Shown piece by piece: positions 46,401 through 53,346 of a stretch of DNA of 64,000 bases (its first letter is position 1; each line of letters opens with the position of its first letter). The stretch lies in NCBI GenBank assembly GCA_000507305.1, contig DF239287.1, positions 1,912 to 65,911 of the forward strand, in the 5' to 3' direction. Source of the stretch: Breviolum minutum Mf 1.05b.01. Lineage: Eukaryota > Sar > Dinophyceae > Suessiales > Symbiodiniaceae. The notes under the pieces were generated by a model. The model was not told the origin of the DNA, did no database searches, and saw only the letters and a list, made by a program, of their open reading frames with translations. The translations under genes were made by a program, and so were the position numbers.

Positions 46401-49362
46401 GCAACATATCCTCTTGCAGCTCATTGTGGCAGTGGAGAACGGCAGTTTGGCCGAAGTGGCACCCAAGAAGCAGGTCGGTGATGTTGGTGGTGATTTGCAG
46501 CAGGTTAGGATATGACAAGAGTCAAAAATTACCCGTTTCTTCAACTAAAAGGCTTCATTTACTTGAGGGCCTTTTTCCAGGCTATTTACATGCACAAGCA
46601 TTCACATATCATGGAATATACTCGTTCACCATTTTTGGGTCTATATATAAACATCCCCAACCAAAACGCACAGGGATTTGTCACCTACCAGGTTTTGCCA
46701 TGACGCTTGTGCATTTACACGGTGACAGGTCATGGAGTTTCTCTTCAACCTCATTGGGAAGTCCTTTCCGACCTTGCCACTTGGCACCAACATCGGGGGG
46801 GCTTAGAATAGGAAAGCATAGCACACAGATGGATGAAGAAACATTTCGAGCAGTTTTTTTTTACTGGTCATTTTGGTTGGTCGCTTTGAGTGTGCGTTTG
46901 GCAAAATACATTCAAAATAGGATGACTACATTACTCATAGATGCCATGTGACTTATATATCTAAACATGAAGCAACTGCCGCATAAGTTTATCATAAGTT
47001 TGGTCGACTCGTCCCGACAGTGGTGTTTTTTTTTGAAGACTTCGACAACTCGGTGCTGAGCACATAATGAAAAGCCACAACGAGTCCAAGTTTTTTTCCC
47101 TCTGGCTTCAACGGTTCAATTGCAGTTTTCAAGGAATCAAAGTCAAGTGGAGATCTTTGTGTTGAACTGTTGCTTGGCTGCATCAAATCCCTATGTTGCT
47201 CGAAAAAGGGGGGGTAATTTCAGGTGTTTTCTTGGAGACTGTCGGATCTCCATCTCGGACCTACCAGAAGCCCCATAACCTTGGAGAGCAGGATGAGAGC
47301 CAGCGGCCCGAAAACCCCATGTGTTTCTTCGGGCTCCACTTTTGTTTGGCGAGAACTGGAGGGTTTACATCAGAAGAAACGTGGGCGCAAACTGGTCCAA
47401 AACCTGCCGCAAAGGTGTGACATGAGCTGGCCGGGGCCAGGTCAATGTTTTCCACTGTGTTTCCGGAAAAAAAAACCCAAAAAAAGGACCAGGCAAGGAA
47501 ACTTTCCAAAATTTGCATGGTTGTTTCAATAATGTTGAATTCCCGGGAATATATTATATCATAATGGGTTTCATCACATGGCTATAATGTTTATGGATGG
47601 TTGATCCCCCACATAACTGGGTAGGATTTCATCATGGTCATCCTCCATTTTTTTCGTGACCCTGAGGCTTCAACAAATCCCGTCAGGCGGGGGAGTTTCA
47701 GCAACACATCCGGGACTTCCTGATCCAATTGAAGGCGGTAAAGGGACCGGTGCTGTTTGGGGTGAATCCTGATGTTATGAAAATCTTAGAAAAGGATGGG
47801 TTTCTGGTGATGCGGATGGAATCTGAAAACATACCAAACCCTCAAAAAAACGGTTTGTTTCTTTATTGAATGTGGGTTCATTGAAGTCCTAGAGTTGATG
47901 TGGAGAGTTTTTGCAGTTTTAATTGGGTTTCATATGATTCATATGCTCAACTGGTGAACCGGATTTCTTCTAAGACAACCGGATTATATGAAGCAAGGCA
48001 TCATAGCAGAGGTTTCAATGGCTGGTTGAAGGGGTAGAGGTTGTTGATCCTTGCATTATTGTGAAGGAGATACCCATCTTGTTGAAGATTGTTGGATCGT
48101 GGTGAAGCAACACCCGACCCGAACGAGGGATCTACCACTCATCTTTTCGAAGTTCGTGCTTTCAACTCTCTTTTCGTTGATGCCGCAACGCATCGGGACA
48201 GACGGGAACCCTCCCTTATTTCAGGTTCGTGAACCAATATGTCGTTTACCATAAGATTCTATCATACTTGGACCTAGATCAAAGTCTCAAATTCATCAAT
48301 TCCATATCATAATTTTATGAATTGGTTGAATTTTTTTATCAATTTCTTCCAACTTTTGTGTTTCCCCATTTTTTTCAAATTTTGTTTGACCCGGTATAAT
48401 ATGTTCGACAACGGGGGCAGTTTTGTCCTGAAACCTTTTCCAGTCCAGGAATGGGGCAGCCATGAGTCGGCCTTATACGAAGCTGAAAGACAACGAGCTC
48501 AGGAAGAACAACAACATCTGGAGCAACAGCTGAGGTCGGTCCCAGTCGAGGGAGTGTCCGAAACGTGCTGGTGGGTGTGCTTTTTTTAATAGGTTTTAGC
48601 TCTTCGAAAATATAAAAATTGGTCATATGTTTTTTTCTTAAGAAAAGCTGATGGTTGGATTTTTGAAACCTAGAGAACTTTTTTTTTTTGAAGAAGTCGT
48701 AAACTGTAGGAGTCGTAAAGTATATACATTTTTTGTTTTGGTGGGGAACTTGGTTTGGGGTGCCTAAAACTATGAGACATCCAAGTTATGAAGTGCCAAC
48801 ATCTATGCTTTTTATCTTGTTGATTTCAGAAACCGACCAGAAAACCTATGGCGAAAACTTCAGGGGATGCAGGATATCCGGGAAAAATTGTGGGGATATA
48901 GCTGTGATGGCAAACTCCCAAAGAAGCCATGTTTTTTTTTTTGGGAACGGGAAGTAGACACCGATCTAGACCCCTGAAAAAGTGACGGCTGGAACATAAA
49001 AATCACCCGGTTTTGAAAAGGAAAATCATCTGAACCAAACACCTCTGTGATTTTGGGTTCCAGCTGCTAATTTTCCGGGGCGCAACGTCCAAGACTTGTT
49101 ACAACATCGCTTTTGCTGAGAATGACTACGGAAATCCAACTGGTGAAATGTTGAATATATAGAATATAATATATACAATTGTATAATTACATAAATATGA
49201 GACATACACACATAAGTTACATGTATATATAGACACACAAAAATACATGTAGCCAGATACCAACCCGCCACTATGTTGAGTGCCTCTCTTGTCAGGATGC
49301 AGGTGCCAGGGCTCATTCCGCAGTATGACGCCTCGCGGCAAGAAGAGATGGACGATCTCTGA
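28259..49362 (+). CDS. XPO1: Exportin-1 (CRM1), nuclear export receptor; multi-exon gene
   Basis: Exportin-1 binds leucine-rich nuclear export signals with RanGTP and carries cargo through the nuclear pore. I placed 34 exons (about 3.0 kb coding, against some 1,070 residues in the family) in the expected order, from the N-terminal LLDHVV segment to the last residues [10 protein letters not shown] and a stop. Landmarks are [68 protein letters not shown] and [24 protein letters not shown] and DTSHKSGF. Reading phase is preserved across nearly all adjacent exons. Missing or uncertain: the initiator exon(s), short pieces between exons 8 and 10, between 13 and 14, around exon 27, and between exons 31 and 33. 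No in-frame stop was found in any exon, so it looks functional. Donors are GT, GC or GA; every acceptor is AG|G. The Cys that binds leptomycin B in the human protein is Ser here. Confidence 0.95.
28735..29325 (+). repeat. 31-bp GTACTAC satellite array in XPO1 intron 1
   Basis: Units of about 31 bases, each made of three GTACTAC-based 10- or 11-mers (GTACTACTCCA, GTACTACTCT, GTACTACAAA), run for almost 600 bp. The last third is the most regular and the 5' part is shuffled. Plus-strand frames stay open (275 and 222 codons) only because the unit lacks stops there. There are no unique spacers, so it is not CRISPR. Confidence 0.92.
30402..30553 (+). CDS. XPO1: XPO1 exon 2
   Basis: Encodes [13 protein letters not shown] and [18 protein letters not shown], among the most conserved importin-beta-like N-terminal repeats. 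Enters in phase 0 and ends two bases into a Lys codon. The donor is GATGCT (GA). Confidence 0.95.
30832..30943 (+). CDS. XPO1: XPO1 exon 3
   Basis: Encodes [16 protein letters not shown] and [10 protein letters not shown]. The first base completes the split Lys codon from exon 2. GA donor (CAG|GACAG). Confidence 0.95.
31425..31540 (+). CDS. XPO1: XPO1 exon 4
   Basis: Encodes [17 protein letters not shown] and [16 protein letters not shown], the EWP..W motif region of exportin-1. Ends after two bases of a Gly codon; GT donor. Confidence 0.95.
31659..31722 (+). CDS. XPO1: XPO1 exon 5
   Basis: Encodes [20 protein letters not shown] and K, corresponding to the EEVFDFS region. The phase fits exons 4 and 6. 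GT donor (AAG|GTAGCT). Confidence 0.8.
31822..31931. repeat. Inverted-repeat element, family 2, in XPO1 intron 5
   Basis: Left arm ACGGGGGTTTCCGAAAATGG and right arm TTTTTTGGAAACACCCAT are imperfect reverse complements around a core with two AAATCATCCATTTT words and inverted GGTACCCC blocks. Non-coding and MITE-like. Its translation ([15 protein letters not shown]) resembles strings in dinoflagellate gene predictions, from memory. Confidence 0.75.
32289..32357 (+). CDS. XPO1: XPO1 exon 6
   Basis: Encodes [19 protein letters not shown], matching the KxKHLK..L..EF..I segment. 23 codons, phase 0 at both ends. GA donor (TAT|GAACC). Confidence 0.9.
32579..32696. repeat. Inverted-repeat element, family 4, in XPO1 intron 6
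   Basis: Left arm ATGGCTAATTAACCACTCCC and right arm GGGAGTTTTGGTTGATTAGCC(AT) are near reverse complements, with G/C-run cores (CCCCCGGAAA and TTTCCGG). About 118 bp, non-coding. Confidence 0.7.
32887..32965 (+). CDS. XPO1: XPO1 exon 7
   Basis: Encodes [20 protein letters not shown] and LITTTL. Ends one base into a Ser codon completed by exon 8; GT donor (GTGTCT). Confidence 0.9.
33299..33434 (+). CDS. XPO1: XPO1 exon 8
   Basis: Encodes [18 protein letters not shown], a family hallmark (LRFLNWIPLGYIFET), then [19 protein letters not shown]. Ends two bases into a codon; GT donor (GTCTTT). The exon that should follow directly was not identified. Confidence 0.95.
33632..33725. repeat. Inverted-repeat element, family 1 variant, in XPO1 intron 8
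   Basis: TACCCTCCAGGAAACTAACA at the left and its near reverse complement at the right (TGTTAATCCCCTGGAGGGTA), with AAGATGATTTTCC in the core. Confidence 0.75.
34152..34252 (+). CDS. XPO1: XPO1 exon 9 (tentative)
   Basis: Encodes [20 protein letters not shown] and [13 protein letters not shown], which aligns with the family segment around MQLKQMLP and the following acidic loop. Similarity is weaker than in other exons. AG|G acceptor, GC donor. The phase entering from exon 8 does not match, so an exon is missing between them. Confidence 0.5.
34312..34549 (+). repeat. GATAGAT then TTGCTG compound microsatellite
   Basis: About 115 bp of GATAGAT heptamers followed by TTGCTG and TTG units up to the assembly gap. 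Lies in the intron after tentative XPO1 exon 9. Confidence 0.95.
34550..34659. other. Assembly gap inside CTG/TTG repeat
   Basis: 110 undetermined bases with the same repeat on both sides, so the true length is unknown. Confidence 0.99.
34660..34975 (+). repeat. TTGCTG and GGT microsatellite continuation
   Basis: TTGCTG units continue to about 34905, followed by about 20 GGT units. Poly-Val, poly-Leu and poly-Thr frames across it are not genes. Confidence 0.95.
35639..35735. repeat. Inverted-repeat element, family 1 variant, before XPO1 exon 10
   Basis: TACCCTCTTGGTAACCAACA and the right end GGTTAGTTCCCTGCAAGGTA are imperfect reverse complements, with GAAGATGCTTTTCC in the core. Confidence 0.7.
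35818..35896 (+). CDS. XPO1: XPO1 exon 10
   Basis: Encodes [20 protein letters not shown] and FKICV, matching ALHYMLLVSEVEETEIFKIC. Ends two bases into a Glu codon; GC donor (GA|GCATTC). Confidence 0.9.
36583..36678 (+). CDS. XPO1: XPO1 exon 11
   Basis: Encodes [16 protein letters not shown] and [10 protein letters not shown], aligned with EYWNHLAAELYRESPF and SASPLL. The first base completes the Glu of exon 10. GC donor (CA|GCGCCC). Confidence 0.9.
37051..37120 (+). CDS. XPO1: XPO1 exon 12
   Basis: Encodes [20 protein letters not shown] and PPE, matching QLYLPMLFKVRLLMVSRMAKPEE. GT donor (GTTACT). Confidence 0.95.
37383..37560 (+). repeat. GAT/GAC trinucleotide microsatellite in XPO1 intron 12
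   Basis: Long GATGAT tract with GAG and GAC interruptions. It translates to a poly-acidic frame that is intronic. Confidence 0.95.
37632..37685 (+). CDS. XPO1: XPO1 exon 13
   Basis: Encodes [18 protein letters not shown], aligned with the DQGEVVREFMKDTD segment. 18 codons. The donor would be GA (TTT|GAATAG). Compared with relatives about four residues are missing before exon 14, so a micro-exon may lie between. Confidence 0.7.
38457..38557 (+). CDS. XPO1: XPO1 exon 14
   Basis: Encodes [20 protein letters not shown] and [10 protein letters not shown], matching ETLVYLTHLD. Ends two bases into an Arg codon; GT donor (AAAG|GTGGTG). Confidence 0.93.
38866..38955. repeat. Inverted-repeat element, family 3 (partial), in XPO1 intron 14
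   Basis: Starts CATCCCAGAAAATTAACGGC and carries GAAATCCGGAAAATCATC and CTTCCAACCCAAAGGCC. It is the reverse-complement orientation of the element at 55338-55462. The right arm is not clear. Confidence 0.6.
39016..39064 (+). CDS. XPO1: XPO1 exon 15
   Basis: Encodes [16 protein letters not shown], nearly invariant in exportin-1 ([13 protein letters not shown]). GT donor. Confidence 0.97.
39271..39367 (+). CDS. XPO1: XPO1 exon 16
   Basis: Encodes [20 protein letters not shown] and [10 protein letters not shown], matching EEDEKRFLVTVIKDLLGLCE. Ends one base into a Ser codon; GT donor (GCCA|GTGACT). Confidence 0.97.
40065..40106 (+). CDS. XPO1: XPO1 exon 17 (micro-exon)
   Basis: Encodes [13 protein letters not shown] in 42 bases, nearly identical to the family [13 protein letters not shown]. 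It starts by completing Ser and ends one base into Arg. GA donor (CTAC|GATCCC). Confidence 0.97.
40341..40457 (+). CDS. XPO1: XPO1 exon 18
   Basis: Encodes [20 protein letters not shown] and [15 protein letters not shown], the [20 protein letters not shown] block. Ends one base into Cys; GT donor (AAAT|GTCCCT). Confidence 0.97.
40586..40715 (+). CDS. XPO1: XPO1 exon 19 (export-signal groove)
   Basis: Encodes [20 protein letters not shown] and [12 protein letters not shown], the helix pair that forms the export-signal groove. The residue aligned with human Cys528 is Ser (codon 40669-40671, in GQDISEL). Its acceptor lies inside AAG|GTAAGAAG, which could be misread as a donor. GT donor at the end. 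Confidence 0.93.
40763..40867. repeat. Inverted-repeat element, family 1, in XPO1 intron 19
   Basis: TACCCTGCCTAAAACTAACA at the left, core AAAAGGAAATTCATCTTCC and CCATCCATTTTCAGG, right arm CTAGTTTCAGGGAGGG. It fills almost half of a 223-bp intron. Confidence 0.8.
40939..41080 (+). CDS. XPO1: XPO1 exon 20
   Basis: Encodes [20 protein letters not shown] and [18 protein letters not shown], matching the YMIGAQ and NQVWDSIIQQA region. The first base completes Gly. GT donor (CAG|GTGGGA). Confidence 0.9.
41499..41541 (+). repeat. TTG/TTC microsatellite in XPO1 intron 20
   Basis: Seven or so TTG units followed by TTC units just before the polypyrimidine tract of exon 21. Confidence 0.9.
41574..41667 (+). 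CDS. XPO1: XPO1 exon 21
   Basis: Encodes [20 protein letters not shown] and HAQLASIY, aligned with LGSILKTNVRACKAVG and IQLGRIY. The internal GTAGGT is not used as a donor, because the family alignment continues through it. Real donor GTGCCT. Confidence 0.9.
41894..41964 (+). CDS. XPO1: XPO1 exon 22
   Basis: Encodes [20 protein letters not shown] and GVQ, aligned with DMLNVYKCLSENISAAIQ. GT donor (CAG|GTGACG). Confidence 0.93.
42179..42334 (+). CDS. XPO1: XPO1 exon 23
   Basis: Encodes [18 protein letters not shown] and [12 protein letters not shown], the MRTVKRETLKLI and ENFVPPLL blocks. 52 codons, GC-rich. GA donor (CTG|GAGCCT), and the next exon also begins GAGCC. Confidence 0.97.
42883..42993 (+). 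CDS. XPO1: XPO1 exon 24
   Basis: Encodes [20 protein letters not shown] and [16 protein letters not shown], matching DYQRNVPAAREPEVL. GC donor (GAG|GCCCGG). Confidence 0.95.
43482..43552 (+). CDS. XPO1: XPO1 exon 25
   Basis: Encodes [20 protein letters not shown] and LGE, matching PQIFDAVFECT. About three residues shorter than relatives before the PEHR motif. GT donor. Confidence 0.85.
44553..44601 (+). CDS. XPO1: XPO1 exon 26
   Basis: Encodes [16 protein letters not shown], matching NFFLLLQAVNSHCF. The first base completes the Arg of exon 25. GT donor (CAG|GTCCTG). Confidence 0.93.
45104..45160 (+). CDS. XPO1: XPO1 exon 27 (ends uncertain)
   Basis: Encodes [19 protein letters not shown], matching FKLVLDSIIWAFKHT. 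Relative to the family some eight residues before it and a few after it are unaccounted for. The exon may extend upstream to about 45057 or further small exons may exist. The end at 45160 assumes a GC donor. Confidence 0.75.
45607..45696 (+). CDS. XPO1: XPO1 exon 28
   Basis: Encodes [20 protein letters not shown] and [10 protein letters not shown], matching ILFTLLQNV and FYQTYFCDILQ. GA donor (CAG|GACTCA). Confidence 0.93.
45822..45874 (+). CDS. XPO1: XPO1 exon 29
   Basis: Encodes [17 protein letters not shown], matching HIFSVVTDTSHTAGLTM. Ends two bases into Gln; GT donor (GTCTCT). Confidence 0.95.
46401..46503 (+). CDS. XPO1: XPO1 exon 30
   Basis: Encodes [20 protein letters not shown] then PKKQ and DLQQ, matching ASILAYMFNLVEEGKI. 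The longer end at 46503 (GT donor GTTAGG) suits the family length better than 46473. Confidence 0.85.
46729..46783 (+). CDS. XPO1: XPO1 exon 31 (3' end uncertain)
   Basis: Encodes [18 protein letters not shown], matching FLQEYVANLLKSAFPHL. The end is uncertain; a GC donor at 46784 is one choice. The next exon, covering the KLFVTGLFSLN segment, was not found between here and 47687. Confidence 0.8.
47687..47737 (+). CDS. XPO1: XPO1 exon 33 (numbered allowing one unseen exon)
   Basis: Encodes [17 protein letters not shown], matching IPAFKEHLRDFLVQIKE. 17 codons; GT donor (GCG|GTAAAG). Confidence 0.95.
48449..48534 (+). CDS. XPO1: XPO1 exon 34
   Basis: Encodes [20 protein letters not shown] and QQHLEQQL, the charged C-terminal helix (LFLEEREIALRQADEEKHKR). 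Ends two bases into Arg; GT donor. Confidence 0.93.
48974..49084. repeat. Inverted-repeat element, family 3, in last XPO1 intron
   Basis: Left AAAAAGTGACGGCTGGAAC and right GTTCCAGCTGCTAATTTTCC are imperfect reverse complements around GGAAAATCATCTGAACC. Same family as 38866 and 55338. Confidence 0.65.
49296..49362 (+). CDS. XPO1: XPO1 exon 35, last exon with stop
   Basis: Encodes [20 protein letters not shown] and L followed by TGA at 49360-49362. It matches the universal exportin-1 ending (MSVPGIFNPHEIPEEMCD, stop). The first base completes the Arg of exon 34. Confidence 0.97.
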
Positions 49363-51418
49363 GTTGCCGGCGTTTCCGGGGTCCAAACGGAGCATCCAAA
49401 GACATTGAGACCAACCAACCATGAACCACCTTCTACTAAAGCGACCGTTCAAAAAAAGGCTGGAAAGAGAGAAACCAAGCATTTGTTCACTTTTGTGATG
49501 AAGGAGCTGAGCTGGAACATGTCATGCGAACTACTGTTATATTCCAGCAGGTTGCCTAGATTGGAATTCCAAGCTGGGCACATGCGGTTTTTGGTACGAA
49601 AACATATTTTTGAAGCCAATGGAACTTAGATAAAAAGATCACAGACGTTATATATCTCCAAATGATCAAGTGTTTCTGTGGAATGAATCTGATTAGATTG
49701 GTTCATTTTTTGATCTGGATTGAATGTTCTGAAACGACTAATAAGGGCAGCTTGCCGGCTTGCCTTATCACAAAACAGCAAGTTCAGGCTTTTCAATGTA
49801 AAAAAAACCTGGAGCTCCAAGTCAGTATTCCGATGCTCTTTGTCTTACATCTAAGCTGCACAGATGTGGCACCTCTTCGGCACCTCGCTTCGGCAGATGC
49901 CGCCAGAGTGCATGGGCTTTGCTGCTTCGCAACTGCACCCCTGGGGTGGAAGCGCGCGCAACAGCGTAAGACCCGGACCGAAGCGCCAAAGGTGTCGCCC
50001 CCCGTGCAACACGAAAAAAAAGGGGGGGTCGAAACACAGGGAACTTGTGTGACAGGTGATAGATGCCCCACCAGACCCCCTTTCCCTGAAAAACCGCATG
50101 TTGGTTCAAAGTAGTTTTCATCCACTTGATTCCAGAAATAAAAAACATGGGGCAGTTTGCAAGAAACTTTGGAAAACGGGGGGGGTTTTCCAAAACAAGG
50201 CAATAAATGATGAATGGAATCTTGGCATCTCGGCGGTTATATGGAGGAAGTCTAACTGCAAACAATGCTGTGCCCCAGGATATTGCTTACGGTGCTCCAC
50301 GCGAGTCGTGAAATGAGACGCGTGAGGTGGGATAGGTGTCAAGTGATAGGTGCGATTAGCTGCAATGACTTGAAGATGAAAAGCATATAGAGAGATATCG
50401 TTGGCAGTAGATGACCACTTTTTCGGAAGTCATGAAGTGATGAATTCCAGTTGGTTCATAATTGTTTCCGGCTGTGTTTTTTACGACCTATTTCTACAGG
50501 TCGTTTCTGCAGGTCGGGTAGTTGAAGGCCAGTGGCAACAGTCTATGCCGGTTGTGGCTTTCTGCAAGTCGTGCCAGTCCTTCGCATTTGCTGGGTGATG
50601 TTACTGGCATTGCCATGCCCAAGCACAGTGCCGTGCTGTGAAATGATCCTCATCCAAGATGTACTTGGGAAGATGGGTTTCCTTTTTGAGAGTTAGGATA
50701 TGTTAGTTCCCTGCAGTGGTAACTCGCCAATCTCCAACCCCTTTTTTTTGGTGTTAAAGAGAATGGAGAGGTTCCAGAGAGATGTCCATTGAACGGTCTA
50801 GACTTCCAAGGTATGAAATCTATGAAACTGTGGAAGCATATCACCCAGTGAAGGCTTTCATATTTCAGCATTCCCAGGGGGGCACAAACTTTGAACTGCG
50901 ATCTTTTAAGGTGGCCAAAAAAGTGGGAGTTGCAAGATGGTGACGGCGTGTCCAAGTCGCATAGTACTAGAATTGATATGTTCCTTTTGATAAGTGGCCG
51001 AGATTTTTTTTGCCATGAGACATTCGACATGTTGATTTTGTGTGCAACAAATTCGACAGCACAAGTGCCATTTTGGTGGCTCTTCGGCTACTCTTACTCA
51101 GCCTTTGACAGACAGGTTGGCGTGAGCATTTGCCCTTAAAATTCCACCAAATCGCATTGCGACACTTAGGGCTTTCAATGGATGAAAGTCTTTAGCCAAC
51201 CACAACGATGCATGAACCAACAACTACCTTTGACATGCTTTCATGATGAGCGAACTTGACGTTCAAGACCTTGACATGGAAGCATTATGTCTTTTTGCCA
51301 GATTTTGGGCTCGAGAAACATGTTGAAGCTTTGAAGAGTTGGCTGACATAGTCACCCAACAACCTTAAAGCGCCTTATTGAATAACCGTAACCCAGCCGC
51401 GGCAGACACCACGAAATC
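49363..51418 (+). other. Intergenic; possible small exons
   Basis: A GC-rich patch at 49864-49970, after CACAG, opens with ATG (MWHLFGTSLRQMPPECMGFA). A segment near 50485-50598 reads VVSAGRVVEGQWQQSMPVVA and CKSCQSFAFAG between acceptor-like and donor-like sites. Neither can be named or joined. A half copy of inverted-repeat family 1 lies near 50697-50721. The rest shows nothing. Confidence 0.25.
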
Positions 51419-52504
51419 ATGGTGAGTTCCAGCTGTAGTGGCTTTGTTGCTGTTTACACCCTTCCCATTTTCATCTGCTGGGCTTACAGTCTTGCTTCCA
51501 TTCTGAATCGGGTGCCAAAATTCATCCTTGAGATGAATGGAACTCGGCCCGGCAAGGCCGAAGAAGGTCAAGAACCTACAGTTCAACCAGGATTTTCTTG
51601 GCCCCCAGGACTCGAGTTTTGCAAGGCAAGAGTACAACTGGCCTTGTGGTGCTGCCTTCCCATGTTGGGTTATGCAGTGATACAGGGCTTGAGTGACTGT
51701 GACCAGTATGACTTCTGTTGGCGCGTAGAGGCTCAGACTAGCGAGTCTCATATCCGAAATTTGCTTCATTTGTTGACAGCCAGCATCATTTTAGCTTGGC
51801 TATGCAGAGTACCTCCGAGTAACAACAAAGCTGGGGCTGTGTTTACTGCAGTGGTGGTTTGGGAATTCTTTATTAACAAATTTACTTGGAATAACTGTGA
51901 GGAGTTCATGGCTCACAGCCTCTCCGCTGGTAGCAGCTTCGGTTTTTTTGATATTTTCATTGCTATGACAGTGATGCTGTCAATTGTCGTTCTCATGTGT
52001 GAAGGCTTGCCGACCTTAAGGAGATGTTGCCAGAAAGTGTTTGCGCAGGTGGGAATTACATCTGGCCAGGGGAGGTGTGAGCTTCACTTGAACTCTCGTG
52101 GGCAGCGGAATTATCTGATCTATTGGATCCTGATTGTCGTTTTTCACGTGGGGTTGTTTGTGATCTTCAGCGACGTTCATGTACATCACTACTGGGTGGG
52201 TTTGGTCGTAGGATCCTGCTGTATCTTTCAGTCGCCTTTATCCAGACTACTGCTCCTCAAGTCTGTAATGATGACCATTGAAGGCATTGGAGTATGGGGT
52301 GCGGATGCTATTGTGGGTGAGGATGATGGTGGCATGACAGAAGGCGATGGCAACTACAGATTAGCTTTGTGTGTGCTGGTGATCTTAGCATTTATGTTAG
52401 CAGTTGGCTTCAACTTGTACAAAGATCCTCGCATGAAGACGTTGGTGAGTGGGATGAGTACACGCTCCAACCAAGGGCGACATGGGGCACTGGACACAGA
52501 ATAA
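51419..52504 (+). CDS. Intronless multi-pass membrane protein with HxHHY motif
   Basis: 361 codons without interruption. Hydrophobic segments are near residues 8-30, 72-91, 114-131, 138-155, 177-196, 231-250, 258-275 and 316-335, with hydrophilic loops between, so probably seven or eight membrane passes. A motif DVHVHHYWVGL (residues 252-262) is followed by SVMMTIEGIGVWGADAIV (282-299). His pairs before a membrane helix plus an EG...WG.D box suggest a metal, haem or catalytic site, but I cannot name the family. The start is the first ATG; it is followed at once by GTGAGT, which would be a good donor, yet the frame stays open for more than 1 kb. An AG about 17 bases upstream could accept a spliced leader. 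It follows XPO1 on the same strand. Confidence 0.85.
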   Translation: MVSSSCSGFVAVYTLPIFICWAYSLASILNRVPKFILEMNGTRPGKAEEGQEPTVQPGFSWPPGLEFCKARVQLALWCCLPMLGYAVIQGLSDCDQYDFCWRVEAQTSESHIRNLLHLLTASIILAWLCRVPPSNNKAGAVFTAVVVWEFFINKFTWNNCEEFMAHSLSAGSSFGFFDIFIAMTVMLSIVVLMCEGLPTLRRCCQKVFAQVGITSGQGRCELHLNSRGQRNYLIYWILIVVFHVGLFVIFSDVHVHHYWVGLVVGSCCIFQSPLSRLLLLKSVMMTIEGIGVWGADAIVGEDDGGMTEGDGNYRLALCVLVILAFMLAVGFNLYKDPRMKTLVSGMSTRSNQGRHGALDTE

Positions 52505-53269
52505 AAGTTGGCAAAGTGTGACAACGGTTTTACCCAGATTTTGATTGTCCCTGTCATGATTCTGGGAAAATATTTTCACGACCTCATTCGACCTAGTCAA
52601 AATTGGACCGAAAAGAGGGATGGATGCCATAAAGTAGTGAGCTTAAGTCAGGGTCGTGATTTACAGTATCTGAGGTAAACCTCAAAAACCATTCAAGCTC
52701 GTTGCATACGGATGATTCTTGATTCCTTCTTTCCAAACGCTTGGATGATGCGGTGCCACACTTCGAAAGTGCCAGTGCCTTTTTCCCCGCACCCTTCTGC
52801 TTGGGAGATGGGCTGCGATTTCTTTTTGCGATGCAATGATCACAACCTGACTCGGCCAAAAGGCCCAGGCTTAAAAAGACATGGTAGCGGGGAGGTGTGA
52901 GGGACTTTTGTTTGGTGATAGGGACAGAAGATGGGGCTTGGCTTAGATGATATAATATTAGAATTTGATTGATTTGGCTCCCTGGAAAGCTTTGATACTT
53001 TCTAGATTCACACATGTACAGTGCATAATATTCCATTATCTTCAAATTCATCCGTTTTTTTGTACCCCCCTCAATTGAACCAGAGACAAAACAGAGCACA
53101 TCACTGGGTTTTGCTGAACCGCAGCTGGCTCCTGTTTCTGAAGAGTCCGGCGCGTATGAGCCTCAGGTCCGGGAGCTTTTGGAAGGAAGTTGTTGGCTGG
53201 GACGGAGCTTTGGTAAGGGGGAACGTCTCTTGGTGCATGATGGAGGACCATCATGCTTCTGTTTCGATT

Positions 53270-53346
53270 ACACTCCCCAAAAGGAAAGGAAAGTAGTCTT
53301 CCAAGCATCCATTTTCAGGTGCGAACTGCTAGTTTCAGGGAGGATA
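53270..53346. repeat. Inverted-repeat element, family 1, partial
   Basis: Core AAGTAGTCTTCC and CATCCATTTTCAGG with right arm CTAGTTTCAGGGAGGATA. The left arm is lost. Confidence 0.7.

Noticed and set aside
51421-51426. Donor GTGAGT right after the ATG of the membrane protein
   Set aside because: Noted as a possible alternative, but the frame continues uninterrupted for 361 codons with regular hydrophobic segments.
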